Source: Vombatus ursinus (lineage: Eukaryota > Chordata > Mammalia > Diprotodontia > Vombatidae). From it: 64,000 nt of DNA. The notes below the pieces were generated by a model. The model did not search any database. It was given only the letters and a program-made list of their open reading frames with translations, and was not told where the DNA came from. Shown piece by piece: positions 11,625 through 22,989 of this stretch; position 1 is the first letter of the stretch, and each line of letters opens with the position of its first letter. The DNA lies in the NCBI RefSeq assembly GCF_900497805.2, contig NW_020954611.1:4237952-4301951 (forward strand), written 5' to 3'. The position numbers were made by a program, and so were the translations under genes.

Positions 11625-11835
11625 CACTGTGTTATGACTGGTTGATGCACTGGGCTAGGAGTCAGCAGACCTCTATTTAAAGACCTGACATTTATTAGCC
11701 ATGTGAATTTGAGCAAAGTACTCAAAAGCAATAACTGTATATAATTCATTTTTCTGTTTTCCCTAGTGCTCAGCAAAATGCCTTCATATAGTTGACGGGC
11801 AATAAATGTTTGTTGAATGAATAAACGAGCCCATC
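11625..11835 (+). repeat. MIR fragment followed by L2 3' end
   Basis: 'ttatgactggttgatgcact', 'ctaggagtcagcagacctc', 'agccatgtgaatttgagcaa' give the MIR part; 'gtgctcagcaaaatgcctt', 'caataaatgtttgttgaatg' the L2 end. Confidence 0.55.
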
Positions 11836-12720
11836 TGTGAACTGAGTCAGCTTACAGAAGATAATTCTGTATCTGAGTAGCAATAACCTTTTACATTTGT
11901 ATAATGCTGAACATTTTTGGGAAATGCTTTCAAATGAATTGTATCATGTGATTTTCAATCTTGTTATTTGTGAGCAATTGACAGATATGTGATTCTAAGC
12001 TGAATCTGAGACAAAGATAGTCATTACTCCATTCCCCCAGTGATGTGACCTATTTTTGGTGTATGATATGCACAACAGCAAAGTCACAGAACCATATAAA
12101 CAATCCAAATAACATAATATGCCCCCTGAAGGAAGTGGAGGAAATTTTCAGGGTTCTGTTGCTCCCTTCCAGGCATTCTTTAACCTTGAGTCTTTTGATA
12201 ACTGTATTTCATTATAATCAGTTTCCTTTGTCTTCTTTTGTATTTTTAAAGGTGTATTTTAAAACATTATTCTGAGAAGGGGGATAAGTTTTATCATACT
12301 GTCAAAGGGCCATTAACACAAAAAATGTTATCCCATGCTTTATATTGATTAACCTACTATATGATCTAGATGGGTCAGGCATTTTTGGCAGCTGAGAATG
12401 TTGATACCCTGAAAGAATAACTGATTTTTTCCTCCTTTATTTCACTAATCTTTTTTTCTTTAAAAATTTTTTTTTCTATCGAGTCATCAAAAAAATTTCG
12501 AGGTACAAAAAATATGGAAGTATCTATATGAAACCACTTGTTTTTAGTGTATTTTAAATTTAACAGGATAGTGACAACATTGTCCTGTTTGTGTTCCTTT
12601 GGAAACTTTTTTTCTGTATATTTAAAAATATTTGATGTTTTGTTTTTCTTTATTCCCCCTCACCCTATTTTTATCAATATCTTCCGGACTCACACTTTGC
12701 TCACCCTTGTAACAAAGAAG
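11836..12720. other. Mostly unrecognised; faint MIR remnant at 11885-12010
   Basis: A faint reverse MIR-like piece ('ttttacatttgtataatgct') is present. The rest is AT-rich with no call. Confidence 0.4.
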
Positions 12721-12721
12721 T

Positions 12722-12850
12722 AGAGATTAACTGACTTGTCTGAGGTTTATAGGATGTCCCAATAGTCTTCATGCAGTAGACTTTGGGACACTCTGAATTA
12801 CCTGTTAGTGGCAGAACTGGGAATAGGACCCACATGTTTACCTTTGTGCA
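12722..12850 (-). repeat. Reverse SINE fragment split by a tiny palindromic element
   Basis: 'gagattaactgacttgtctg' and 'gtggcagaactgggaatagg' are the two halves of a reverse MIR-type SINE. They are separated by a 46-bp insert described separately. Confidence 0.5.
12751..12796. mobile_element. Tiny mariner-like palindromic element (MITE)
   Basis: The ends are inverted copies: 'aggatgtcccaa' at the left and 'ttgggacactct' at the right, with a short centre. The '-gtgtcccaa-' end matches that of mammalian mariner-type elements as I remember them, and the left flank is TA-containing. It splits a SINE, so it came later. Confidence 0.4.
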
Positions 12851-12959
12851 GTTTTTTTTTTTAAACTAAATGCTGTCTTGGGGAAAGGGAGGTGACTCTC
12901 GGTCCATACCATTCTATGTTGCATAGATTCTCATTTTCTTCCATCAAAAATAGAAAGGA

Positions 12960-13048
12960 AGACCCCATATGCACCAAAATCTTTATAGTAGCAAAGAACT
13001 ATAAATAAAGATAATTATTGATTGGATAATGGCTAAACAAATTGTGCT
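12960..13048 (+). mobile_element. L1-type 3' UTR fragment (sense)
   Basis: 'atatgcaccaaaatcttta', 'agtagcaaagaactataaa', 'ttggataatggctaaaca', 'attgtgctcc' match in sense the L1/HAL1 3' UTR that appears reversed at 26.1, 33.8 and 47.3 kb. Confidence 0.6.
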
Positions 13049-13052
13049 CCAT

Positions 13053-13111
13053 CAGTTCTTAAACATTTTGGTTTCAGGATCCCTTTTATGCTCTTAAAAA
13101 TTATTGAGGAT
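13053..13111 (+). mobile_element. hAT-Charlie-type DNA transposon end
   Basis: 'cagttcttaaacattttggt', 'tcaggatcccttttatgctc' and 'ttaaaaattattgagga' match the terminal region of Charlie-group hAT elements. Only one end is seen; the rest is lost. Confidence 0.5.
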
Positions 13112-13259
13112 GGGGGCAGCAAGGTGACACAGTGGATAGAGCACCAGCCCTGGAGTCAGTAGGACCTGAGTTCAAATCCAGCCTCAGACACATAACACTC
13201 ACTTGCTGTGTGACCCTGGGTAAATCACTTAACCCCGATTGCTTCACAAAAAAAAAAAA
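13112..13259 (+). mobile_element. WSINE1-type SINE
   Basis: Complete short SINE: head 'acagtggatagagcaccagc', box-B-like 'gagttcaaatccagcc', 'tgtgaccctgggtaaatcac', 13-base A tail. Flanks share 'attgag' (about 13103 and 13261), a likely eroded target duplication. Confidence 0.85.
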
Positions 13260-13264
13260 TATTG

Positions 13265-13638
13265 AGTATTAGAAGGACACAAGATCTGTTCAAAGGAACA
13301 GTCTGCCCTGACTATGCCAATTGTAGGATAGCAGACCCTCTGAAAGAATACTGACATACCAAAGAAAGAGGGGCCCATGCCAGCTTGATTATGAATAGGT
13401 TTTATTAGGGTTAATTGGGGAAGTTTAATCACAAGAGACCAGTCATCCTGGGTGGCAACTGGACAAAATGGTGGGTCCCCACACCAACCCCAGGTCAGGC
13501 CAGGTATTATATAGAAATAGAATAAAGAAGGCATAGTGTCAGGGGTGGACCAGGGTCATGTACAAAATCTCCCATGGGATAGTTGGAGCTTCTTTTGATG
13601 TTTACATTTATTCAAGGTAGTTTACATTCTCTGTTACA
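13265..13638 (-). mobile_element. LTR of an endogenous retrovirus-like element (fossil)
   Basis: On the minus strand there is a TATA-like box (complement of 13505-13515) and, about 100 bp on, an AATAAA signal (complement of 13401-13406). The right edge at 13638 ends in a TG...CA-style terminus. It is followed by a pyrimidine block at 13639-13653 that is the complement of a polypurine tract. That arrangement fits a 3' LTR with the body to the right. The left edge is approximate. Family not assigned; no second LTR found. Confidence 0.45.
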
Positions 13639-15493
13639 TTCCCACCCTCCATTCTACTCCTGGTGACCTACTCATACAGTCTTTTTGCCAGTATCTTCTT
13701 CAAGGTTCCCTGAATGGTACATAAGTGGTTTTGCTGTCATGGGTGGGGAGCAGAGGAGCTCAGCATTGGAGACACGTTTCAAACAGCAATATAAGCATAA
13801 GTAGGGAAACAACATGACCTATAAGAGAATTACAGTTGTTGCAATTTTCTTCTATCCTAACGGAGACGAATGAAGAGTCAGTGGCATTTGGTGATTAATA
13901 TGAGAACTGGATTTTGAACTTAACTTATTACAAGCTGGCTAAATTTGTGAACTAAGTTGAGAGACAAAGAAATGTGGCTTGGACAATTTTGTAATACATT
14001 GGGGGTGATACAGAATAAAATCAGTTATGAAATGGAATGAGAATCATTTGATTTTCTCTATTTCCCCCTTCTGTCAATGGGAGATTTGTCACAATTTTCC
14101 CTAACTGATCAGTGTAAGAGCAATAAGATTGATTAATCACAGTACAAGCCATAGCAAGAATATCTAAAGCCATGGACTAATTTAGAAGGGAAATTCTCAT
14201 GACACCAAGATAACTGAGAAAATTCAGCATATAGATATGGTGGAACAAAAAGACAAAGTAATACAATAATGACCATTAACATTAACCACCATCAAAGTCT
14301 CTCAACGTCCATTTAATGAACACATTTCATCTTGAATCTCAGATGTCCCATGTAGTTTTCTGGTCTCTAGAAATGTTTTGGACATTCTGGAATGGATCTC
14401 CTCTTTAGTAGAATTGCTTCTCTGGTTCCAGATGGTTTGTAAAAACTACTTAGATGTTCCTGCTAAAATCTTTTACAAAACAGATCTCAATACAAGTTAA
14501 TACAGCCTCTCCAATTTTACCTCTCCAGTAACTAGTTCACGTGGTGAAAATTAGCTCAAGCTTTGTGGTTTTGAACTTAATGGTATAGTTATAAGAAGGA
14601 CATCAAATTAGGAACTCATAATTCACTTGAAACTTCAGAGAATTTAGGTTTTTACATATTCCGTTAGAATCATTTACATTTGATATATCTTCTGATCTTG
14701 TTGCTTTCTCAAAGTTTTTCCATTTCAATTAATTCCAATTTCTTTAGGAGGATCAGATGCTATTAAAGATCCAATCCTGTATGTGAAAACATAGGTAACA
14801 ATACTCTTTGCAGATAGAGGCTGTTTGCTCTTAGGTTCAATGGTTACACACATGAATTTATTTAAAAGAGGCCGACTTTACTTCAATTATAACAAAAGAT
14901 CTGGGATGGGATATATAGATATACGAAGTAATTAATTCCCAATTGTATACAGAGAACAGTGTATATCAAACGGGTTGTAGTAAAACATGTTCAGTTGTTA
15001 ACTGTATTCAGATGAAATAGATAGTACACATTGACTATTGCTCTAAGGTGACAGATTGCAATGAAATTCTATTCCTTAAAACAAAACAGAAGTTTTTTAC
15101 TTTAACCTCATAAATGAATAGATTCACATCTTTGTTTCACAAGTATCTATTTATTTTTACCTTTGTCCAGTTGTCACCATAGCACCGTAACATAGATACT
15201 TCAGGGACTTAATCTTATACATGACTATGTAACTGTTAGCAAGCAGATGACAAGCCCAAGTACTAATTTACTTAGTTGTTTGGGATATGGAATGACTACA
15301 CATTTAGTTTGAAAACATTAAGATCTTACATAATTGTGTTGTGCTCATATCTCTTACTGATTGCCTGCCGTGGTTGTAGAAATTTGCTATAAAAGGAAAA
15401 AGTAAGGACATAACTATAGCAGCATTAAAACTGATCCTTCAGGCCTAAGCCTAAGGACATAGAATGACTTAACACATGTATATCTGGATAAAG

Positions 15494-16657
15494 CAGGCCC
15501 ACACAACATATGGCCCATGGGCCGCTTGTGGCCTGCCAAAGGATTTTGGGTGGCCCTTAAAAGATGTAGAGTAGGTTAAAAGAAAGTAAAGATATAAAGA
15601 GTGCTTTGTCTGTATCCCACTTAACTCACCTTCCACTAGTCATTATTGTACTCATCATGTAACTTGGCAGGTGGGTTTCCACTGTGCAAGCGCTCATGTC
15701 ATGCGACCTGCGGCAATCAACCATTATCAGTCTATCTCTAGTCTGAGAGGAGCGAGAGCCGTATTTTTTTCATGGTGTTTTTGGTTGTTACTGGTGTTGA
15801 ACAGGGACAAAGTGAGAGCAGCCATGCGCCAATGCCTGCTGTGGTTTGAGCAGCAACAATGTGAAGGCCTCTTCCTCTTCCTCACTGCGTGGCCGCCCTT
15901 CAAATTGCATGAGTGTCTGGTGCTCTCTTGAAGGTCAAGCATTCAGTTCAGTATTTCTTTGTATGTAAGCAGTTGCTGTGGAGATTTTTTGGTTCTAACA
16001 TTAAAGTTTTTTTGTGGTAAATTTGTAAAATGGGTGATAAAAAGAAACACAAGATCAAATCAGAACATAGAGTGTTTAATCTGGAGTGGACAAATTGATA
16101 CTTGTTTACTTGTACAAGAGACAAAATACTGTGCCTTGTTTGCCTGGAAGTAATAGCTTTTTTGAAGGAATACAATCTTCATCATTATTTCGAATCAAAA
16201 CATTGTGACTTAGGCAAATTGGACACCAATGAAAAACAAATTAAAGTGTCCAAATTGTTGAAAAATCTCCATGGGGAACAATGTTTTTTCAAGAAAGTAA
16301 ACTTGGAAAATGAGGCGGCTGATAAAGTTAGTTTTAACATTTCTAAAGAAATTGATTTCAAACATGATTCTGGAGTACAATGGAAACAATAAAAAATCCT
16401 GAAAAATGTATTAAAACTTATATCACTTAGCAAAGTAATTTTTTAAAACATATTGTGATTTCATGATAAATAAAAATTAATAAATGTCATTAATGTTAAT
16501 TGAAATTTCCCCTTTTTAAAATGTGGTTTATTTACAAAATAGTTCAATCATCAATTATATCTTTACTTGGAAAATCACTAAAAACCTATCTGCGACCTGA
16601 AGAAGTTTAGCCTATTTTAATTTTGGCCCCTACCTACTGCCAAGTTGTGCAGATCTG
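15494..16657 (+). mobile_element. hAT-superfamily DNA transposon, 1.16 kb, with target duplication
   Basis: The ends are CAG-type terminal inverted repeats: CAGGCCCACACAAC at the left and, on the other strand, CAGATCTGCACAAC at the right (10 of 14 match). Both are followed inward by 'ggccc'-rich sequence. Flanking 8-bp duplications GGATAAAG (15486-15493) and GAATAAAG (16658-16665) differ at one base. Eight-base duplications and CAG ends are typical of hAT. At 1.16 kb it is far shorter than autonomous relatives, so most of the transposase is missing. Confidence 0.85.
16030..16392 (+). pseudogene. hAT transposase N-terminus with BED-type zinc finger (remnant)
   Basis: From the ATG at 16030 the frame reads MGDKKKHKIKSEHRVFNLEW, one TGA at 16096-16098, then 97 open codons to a TAA at 16390. 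It contains CLVC, then KEYNL, and ESKH. This is the order of the BED finger in Tip100/Zaphod-group transposases and the domesticated ZBED5, FAM200 and GTF2IRD2 proteins, where it binds DNA. The RNase-H core and C-terminal dimerisation domain are absent. The first zinc-binding histidine of the family looks shifted or lost (HHYF where RRHY is usual). Dead as a transposase. Confidence 0.75.
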
Positions 16658-18439
16658 GAATAAAGCATCCTTAACTCTGTTTGATTTCAAGTAAAAGTCA
16701 TGGTTGACACCCATTCATGCAGTAACAGTTCCACCTCTCATAGCCAGACTCAGGATAACCATGTGGGAAGCATTCTTGTTTAGATGGAAGTAACACAGTG
16801 GGGAAATGAGTCAAGAGGATTCTACCTTTGGCCATGGCAAGGTCATCTCCTCAATCTTTTCTAGATACAGACTGCTACTTGCCAAAGTTCAGGATCTCAC
16901 TCCCTCTGAATAGCTTGTGGCATCTTGTATGGTAGATTATTGACCTAATAATCCTTCAGGCAACTATACTTGAATTCAGAACTCAAAACAATATCAGATT
17001 ACAGTCCCAAGAGATTTTATCTCAAATAGCAAGTTTCACTAATCACAGTTTAGGGCTGGATACAATTATTTTCACTGTCATGGTGTTGCAGTAAGCAATA
17101 AAAATTTACCAGAATTCGCACACACATAAGAGATTTCACTTAACATCTATAATTTGTTTTCTACTCCTTGAATTTAGACTCATTCTGCAGTAAAGATCAT
17201 TATTAGAAATCACTTCTATAGTATAAACAAACTTGTAAATTCTCAGTAACCCAATTCATTGTTTAGGAATTTCATAATCTGTAACACAACTCTTTTCCCA
17301 CGGGTAATAGGATGTATGACCTTTCTTAAACATTGATTTCAAGACCATTTACAAAATGAGGGAAGTCTACAAGGTTTTTTCTTTGTACCTTTTCACAAAT
17401 AGTAATTACCAGATTTTCCCTTTTTTCCATAATTTTTTCCACTGTCTCCTGAGCCTCATCATTAATAATGGATTGATGTGGCAGGATTTTTCCCAAGCTA
17501 TTTCAGCCCATCTGTAATTCTCAGGAGGGCTCAGGCTTGCTCCTCTTGCTCTCTTAAACAAGCTTCTCTTTTTGTAGGGAGGAAGCAAGACAGTTCTTAA
17601 AATTGAGATTGAATATAATCTATGACCAAAATGGATAGGAGTCTCATATAATTTATAGCAAAGTTTCCAATTCCACACACACACACCAACTTAAAAGTTT
17701 ATTTTCAAATTGATCTGTATTTTTAGTTTCTAAGGATCCCTGAGTATCTAACTAGATGTTTTAATTAAACCTAATTACCTTTTTGTTGTTTCCCAATTAT
17801 ACCGACCTTTTTTTTTTCCTGTGAACTAGAAAGGATTAATAACATAGGCAGTTTTTAAGTGCCAGGTATAATTTTTTTTCCCCTAAAACTTAGCAGGCAC
17901 TGCCACCAAACTCATCTATAATCGGTGAGATTACCTCTAGTTGTAAAAACAAATCTGTCATCCTAGGAAAATGCTCTTAATTCCCTTAAAACAAATTCTA
18001 AAGAATGTTAGCTCAGAACTTGCTAGCATTTATAACAATATTTAGATCACAATTAGGGATTCACAGAGAATTTACATTTTAGTGTGCACAATTAGAGATT
18101 CTTAGAGACATAAACACATGGACAGAAAAACACAGACTGACAGCCCTCAAATTAAAAGTTACTACTTGCCTGACTTACTTCCAAATCCTTTGTTCACACT
18201 TTCAGTGCCTTTTTTTAGCTTTCTACCCATTCTCTTCACTTTCTTACTTGCTTACACCCTTTCCATATAATATCCTTCCAGTAGACTTTATTTAAAGCCC
18301 TTTTCAAACTGTACATGTCTTGTTTCGTATTCTGATCTGACACTTCTTACCATATCTCAGATACTCTTCACTTTACAGTGTTTCTTCCTCTGTCTCTCTC
18401 CTGCCCCTCTGACCAAGCAGCCAGAAAGGGGGGGGGGGA

Positions 18440-18790
18440 GAGAGATAACCTGTTTGCCTCAGTTTCTCCATCTGTAAAATGAGGATAACAATAGCATTAT
18501 CTCCCAGGGTTGTTGTGAGGGTCAAATGGAATGATAATTTTAAAGTGCTTAGCATAGTACCTGGCACATAGTAAATGCTATATTTTGTCATCATCATTAT
18601 TATTATTGTTAGCTGTGTGACCCTGAACAAGTCATATTACTTTGTTTGCCTCAGTTTCCTCAACTATAAAATGAATATAACATCTACTTGGCAGGGTTAT
18701 TATGAGGATCAAGTGAGATAATATTTGTAATGCACTTAGCCTAATGCCTGGCACGTAGTAGGTGATATATAAATACTTATTCCCTTCTCT
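18440..18790 (+). repeat. Two MIR SINEs head to tail
   Basis: 18440-18605 and 18610-18790 each show the MIR core ('tgcctcagttt', 'taaaatga') and the MIR 3' tail ('agggttrttrtgagg', 'cctggcac-tagta'). A run of 12 G lies just before the first (about 18428). Confidence 0.7.
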
Positions 18791-18829
18791 TTCTCTTTTA
18801 TGATAGTGGTTACTGTACCTGACATGTCC

Positions 18830-19270
18830 CCTAAAAAGTTGGAAGCTCTTTGATGGTAACAGCTATATTTAATTCATCATCTTATGTCTCCTAGTGACTA
18901 ATAATGCTTTTACATCAGTATGATATACTCCACTGGTACAGGTAACCCAATCATACTTTTTCATTCTCTGTGATTTTTGTCTCTATTTTGACATGAGATC
19001 TCCAAGAAGAATCTATTCAGCATTCTGGAGGCATTTTTTTGGTTCTTTTGATATTTCATGGACTCGGGCTGTTTGGCTATTATCCCTCAGTCTTGCTATC
19101 TAATTAGCCTACCTCCTTTTTCAGTTACCTTTTTGATATCCTTCACTGTCTCCAGTATGCCCAGTCATTGGTTATATCCTGTAGCCTAGTTATACCCACC
19201 ATGGCCCCATGGCTTTTTGGCACGTAATAGGTGTACCATAAATAATTGTTGAATACTTGAATGGATAGCC
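18830..19270 (+). repeat. L2 3' end scraps
   Basis: 'ttggaagctctttgatgg' and 'tcttatgtctcctagtgac' near 18840-18900, and 'ttttggcacgtaataggtg', 'aataattgttgaat' near 19215-19255, are worn L2 3' ends. Confidence 0.45.
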
Positions 19271-19789
19271 AAAATGGAGCATTTGCATTGAGATGGCCTT
19301 TTGTTTTTTCCTTGCTGGAAGGTACCTATTGTTAAATTTTTGTAATTAGACCTTGAAGATAGCACTTTATAAGAGTTTGTCTTTCAAGAGTTGTCTTCAT
19401 ATATGCATGTCGTAGGTTACTATGAAAAAAGCAGCAAGCCTTCTGGTGAAGGGTGTTGTTATACATACTGACTTTTTTTTTTAGCCGTCTAATCAATCAC
19501 TGGAAATAAATACCTAGTTGCAATGTAAAATATTTACTTTAATGATAGGAACTAAATGATAAATGTACTTAAAGTTAAATTGCATTTATTGTTTCATTTT
19601 TAGCAATGTTTATATATAAACTAATCTTTATAGACATTTTCTTCTCTTCTGCCACTGGCACACTTGATTACAGTCTTACAGAAACTCTACTAAATGGCTG
19701 ACCAGTGTTACTTGACAGTTCATTTGAAAATCCACCAGATAGAATTGTAATCTAGCTTGTGTTAAGATGGTAGCTGTGTGATTAGGGGT

Positions 19790-21155
19790 CATACTTTGTG
19801 AAAGTTGTGGATGCAGAAAAGACTTAAGATTTAACCATTGGAATTGGGTATATTGGGTCAAGGGTAAGGCTGATGTGAATGAACCTAGCAGAATGGAAGA
19901 CTGGGTGGTGCCCTGAACAGAAATAGTGAAATTTGGAAGGAGGAGTAGGTTTTGTGGAAAAAGATGAGGTCTGTTTTGGACATAAGTTTGAGATGTGTAT
20001 GAGATAGGCAGTTTGTATGGAACTGGAATACAGGCAAGAGATTGGCTGATTATAAATTGGAAGTGTTTTGCATAGAAATAAGTCCATGGAAGTCAATGAA
20101 GTCATCAAGTGAGATAGTGTAGAGAGAAAAGAAAACAAGGTTCAGGACATAACTTGAGGTTCAGCCCCAGTTAGGGGACATGATATGGATGATTGGCCAG
20201 TAAAGGAGATTAAGAAGAAGCATTTGAGACCGGCAGAATGAAAATCAGGAGGAGCAGTGACATGGCAACACAGCAGACATTATCTTCATGGAGATTGTGA
20301 ATAAACCATGTCCAGTACTGCAGAGGTCAGAAAAGGATAAGGATTGAGAAAAGACCATCCAATTTAGGTTATTGGTAATTTTAGAGAGAGCCGGTTCAGG
20401 TGAGTGATGATGTTGGGACCTGGTTTGCAAAGTGCTGAGGGAGAGCAAGTGTAGACAGTAAGTGGAGACAGCTAAAAAGCTTACTCCCCTAGGAGTTCAA
20501 CTGTGAAAGGGAGATTATTCCTAGGATGAGAGTTTAAGGGTTTGAGGAAAGAAGAGAATAACCTCTGTGGGGAGTGAGAGAAGTCAATTAAAGGAAAAGA
20601 AAATGGATTTCCTTGTTCCAATGAAGGCCCAGTTTTGTTTAGATAACAGATGTGTAGTGGATTTAGAACTTAGTTGTGACTTCAGCCAAATCTATTCAGT
20701 ATTATGTGAGCAGAAGTGGAGATAGTGGGAGTAATCCAGCAATAGGGTTTGTCAGAGTATGTGCAGTAGTAGTGGATTTGAAAGTAGGGGTCCTGGAATT
20801 GCAAGAGTCAACTATGGGGTCACGATTGGGAAGGGGGAAAGTAAAGTCAGCAGGAATGATGGCCTGAAAGGTGGAGGGATCGGAGGTCAGAATGAGGATG
20901 AAGGATAGCTTTAGAAGGGATAAGGACAGAGAGAAGTAGAATGATAGAAGGCCATGAGGAAAAAAAGAAATTTAAGAATTTGATCAAGGAAGCGGAATAC
21001 TTGTGAGTGATGATGAGGTTGAGTGTAATCATTCCTGTGGGGAGCTGAAGTGGAATGGGAGAACAGGTGATGGAATTCAAGGAATTGGAGGAACTGGGAA
21101 GTTTAAGGTTATTTGTTTGAGGAAACCTCAGCATGTATGTTGAAGCCCTTGCTCT
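19790..21155 (-). mobile_element. L2 LINE, ORF2 region (relic, about 1.35 kb)
   Basis: On the minus strand the sequence matches the part of L2 ORF2 downstream of the polymerase core. Readable words include the complement of 'tttggacataagtttgaga' (family: LKLNMSKTE-like) and a proline-rich stretch like 'KPTPPSKF'. It extends upstream to the complement of 'cagcatgtatgttgaag' at about 21133. Frames are broken in several places. Unusually long for an L2 in this window. Confidence 0.6.
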
Positions 21156-21464
21156 TTGCAGGAATGTAAGAACTCGGAGTCATGGCCTGTGAAGCATCAG
21201 AATACTTCTGAGGAGGATCTGATTAAGCTATCAAAATACTGGAGTGATGTCTATGGTCATTGCAAAGAGATTAGCCAAACAACTCACACAGGAAAAGAAA
21301 TGGAGACTTTTTATTGCCTGTACTCTCACATGTACTGGATGGGTAGACCATTACTAGTTCATCAGTGTCTTGGACAGGCACTGACAATTCACATTGAGCT
21401 AGGCCCAGAATTGATTAGGAAGATGAAAACAGGGTGGATTGCAGTTGTGCTGCATTTTCAGTGA
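21156..21464 (+). other. Open frame of about 100 codons, unrecognised
   Basis: The frame from TTG at 21156 to TGA at 21462 is open without a good upstream ATG. A pyrimidine-rich 'gctctttgcag|g' just before it looks like a splice acceptor. The predicted peptide has a mixed, coding-like composition (for example EEDLIKLSKYWSDVYGHCKE). I recognise no family. It may be an exon remnant, part of a processed pseudogene, or chance. Confidence 0.15.
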
Positions 21465-21834
21465 TCCTTAGTTATTCCTTGAAACAAAAATCCAGCTTTT
21501 CTTGTTTTTAACAGTAGCCTCTTTTCATTTCAAATTTATTCGTTGATTTTTTTTCTATCCCTCTAAGCTCTCAATGACTTCCCTAACCCCAGTAAAACCA
21601 TCGTAACAGGTAAGTACAGTCGAACAAAATGGATCAGCATATAGGTTGTATATGGAAATGTATGCCTCTTTTCAAAACTATGGTCCACTACCTCTCTGTG
21701 CAAAGGCAGGAGTCATGTTTGACCATCATTACCCTGGAGTCTCAAATGGAACGTGAGGTTTTTAACTGGTACTTGAGAGAAGGTAGGAGGAAGAGATGAG
21801 GAAAGAGCATTCTTGGCATGGGGGACATTCAGGT

Positions 21835-22373
21835 TACCAGCGTTATGTTCCTAAAGCACAGGTTTGACCATGTCATCCTTCTACTTAGTAAACTCCCTGT
21901 TGCTTTGATCATCCAATCTGAAATCCTTTGTTTGACTTTTAGAGCACTTCATATTTGGCTCCTTCCTGCCTTTTCAGTGTTCCTACTTTTTACTCCTTTC
22001 CATGTACTCTCGAGCACACTAGCCTCCTTGCATTTCTGCACGCAAAGTAATGCATTCCCTGCCTGCATTTTCACTGGCTGTCTTCATGCCTGGAATGCCT
22101 TCCCTCCTCATCCCTCCTCCCTGGCTTTCTTGGCTTCTCTCAAGTCTTAGCTAAAATTTTATCTTTTGTAAGAGGCCTTTCCCAATCCCTCCTAATTTAG
22201 TGCCTTCCTTCTGTTGATTATTTCTTATTTAGCCTTCCTTCTGAAATTATCTTTAGTATTGGGGAAGGTGAGCTCCTGGAGGACTGGCACTGTTTGCCTT
22301 TCTTTGTATCATAAACACCTAGCAATGCATGCACGTAGTATCTGCTTGATAAATGCCTTATGTTGACTGACAA
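21835..22373 (+). mobile_element. L2 LINE 3' end, sense, 0.54 kb
   Basis: The sense C-terminal end and 3' UTR of L2: 'aggtttgaccatgtcatcc', 'cactagcctccttgcatt', 'gcctggaatgccttccctc', 'gtgagctcctggaggact', 'atgccttatgttgactgac'. It lies opposite in direction to the longer L2 at 19.8-21.2 kb. Confidence 0.8.
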
Positions 22374-22662
22374 TATTCCTTTACATTTATTTACCACAGT
22401 TTGTTCAGCTAGTGATGGGCAAATAGCTGATGGATAATAATTGATGGCCCAAATTCTGTACAAGTAGCTGAAATATTAGAAGACCTCTAACAAGGTTCCC
22501 AATGCCATTGGGGAGATCTTCTATGGAAGATTTATAAGCGGATATGGATGGGAATCATACCTTATGAGGTATGTGCGTGTGAGTCTGTGATTTTACAGAT
22601 CCATTGAAGAAAGTATGAAATTAATTATAAAAATATGAGATATACTATTGAGATATGAATGA

Positions 22663-22800
22663 ATCAACTTAATACATGAAAAAGAATTTACTAAGTACTT
22701 TGTATGTACCCTGTATGGTGTTAAATGAAGAGGATGCAAATATAAGCACGACAGTCTCTGCCCTCAACGAGATTGTATTCTAATGGGAGAAGATAACATC
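22663..22800 (-). mobile_element. L2 LINE 3' end
   Basis: 'aatttactaagtactttgta', 'acagtctctgccctcaacga' and 'ttctaatgggagaag' are the reversed L2 end. Confidence 0.65.
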
Positions 22801-22989
22801 TAACTCTGAGAAGAGATTGGAAATTCCTTGAAAGTGATGTAGAGGCTCTCTTCCAGGCAAAATAAAGCAAAATGCTTATCTGTCAGAGCCCTGGGTCCCA
22901 GGCACAGATTTTGGTGGGAGGAGGATGGCAAAAGTGCAGATGGCATAGTTTGGAAATGGTTAGAAGGTGAAGAAAATGTACAGTCTTCT

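Larger units (their letters stand above)
13639..18425 (-). mobile_element. Possible internal region of the LTR element (fossil), with a hAT insertion
   Basis: Behind the LTR lies about 3.6 kb (excluding the hAT) without recognisable LINE or SINE sequence, in contrast to the rest of the window. Position next to a polypurine tract suggests decayed retrovirus-like internal sequence, but no gag, pol or env was recognised and the right limit is only where a MIR begins. It is clearly broken; too decayed to count breaks. It could equally be unique DNA beside a solo LTR. Confidence 0.25.

Noticed and set aside
13265-18425. Complete provirus
   Set aside because: Only one LTR was found and no retroviral gene could be recognised, so a whole element cannot be claimed.
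19824-20138. Open frame of 104 codons on the minus strand
   Set aside because: It is part of the L2 ORF2 relic, not a host gene.
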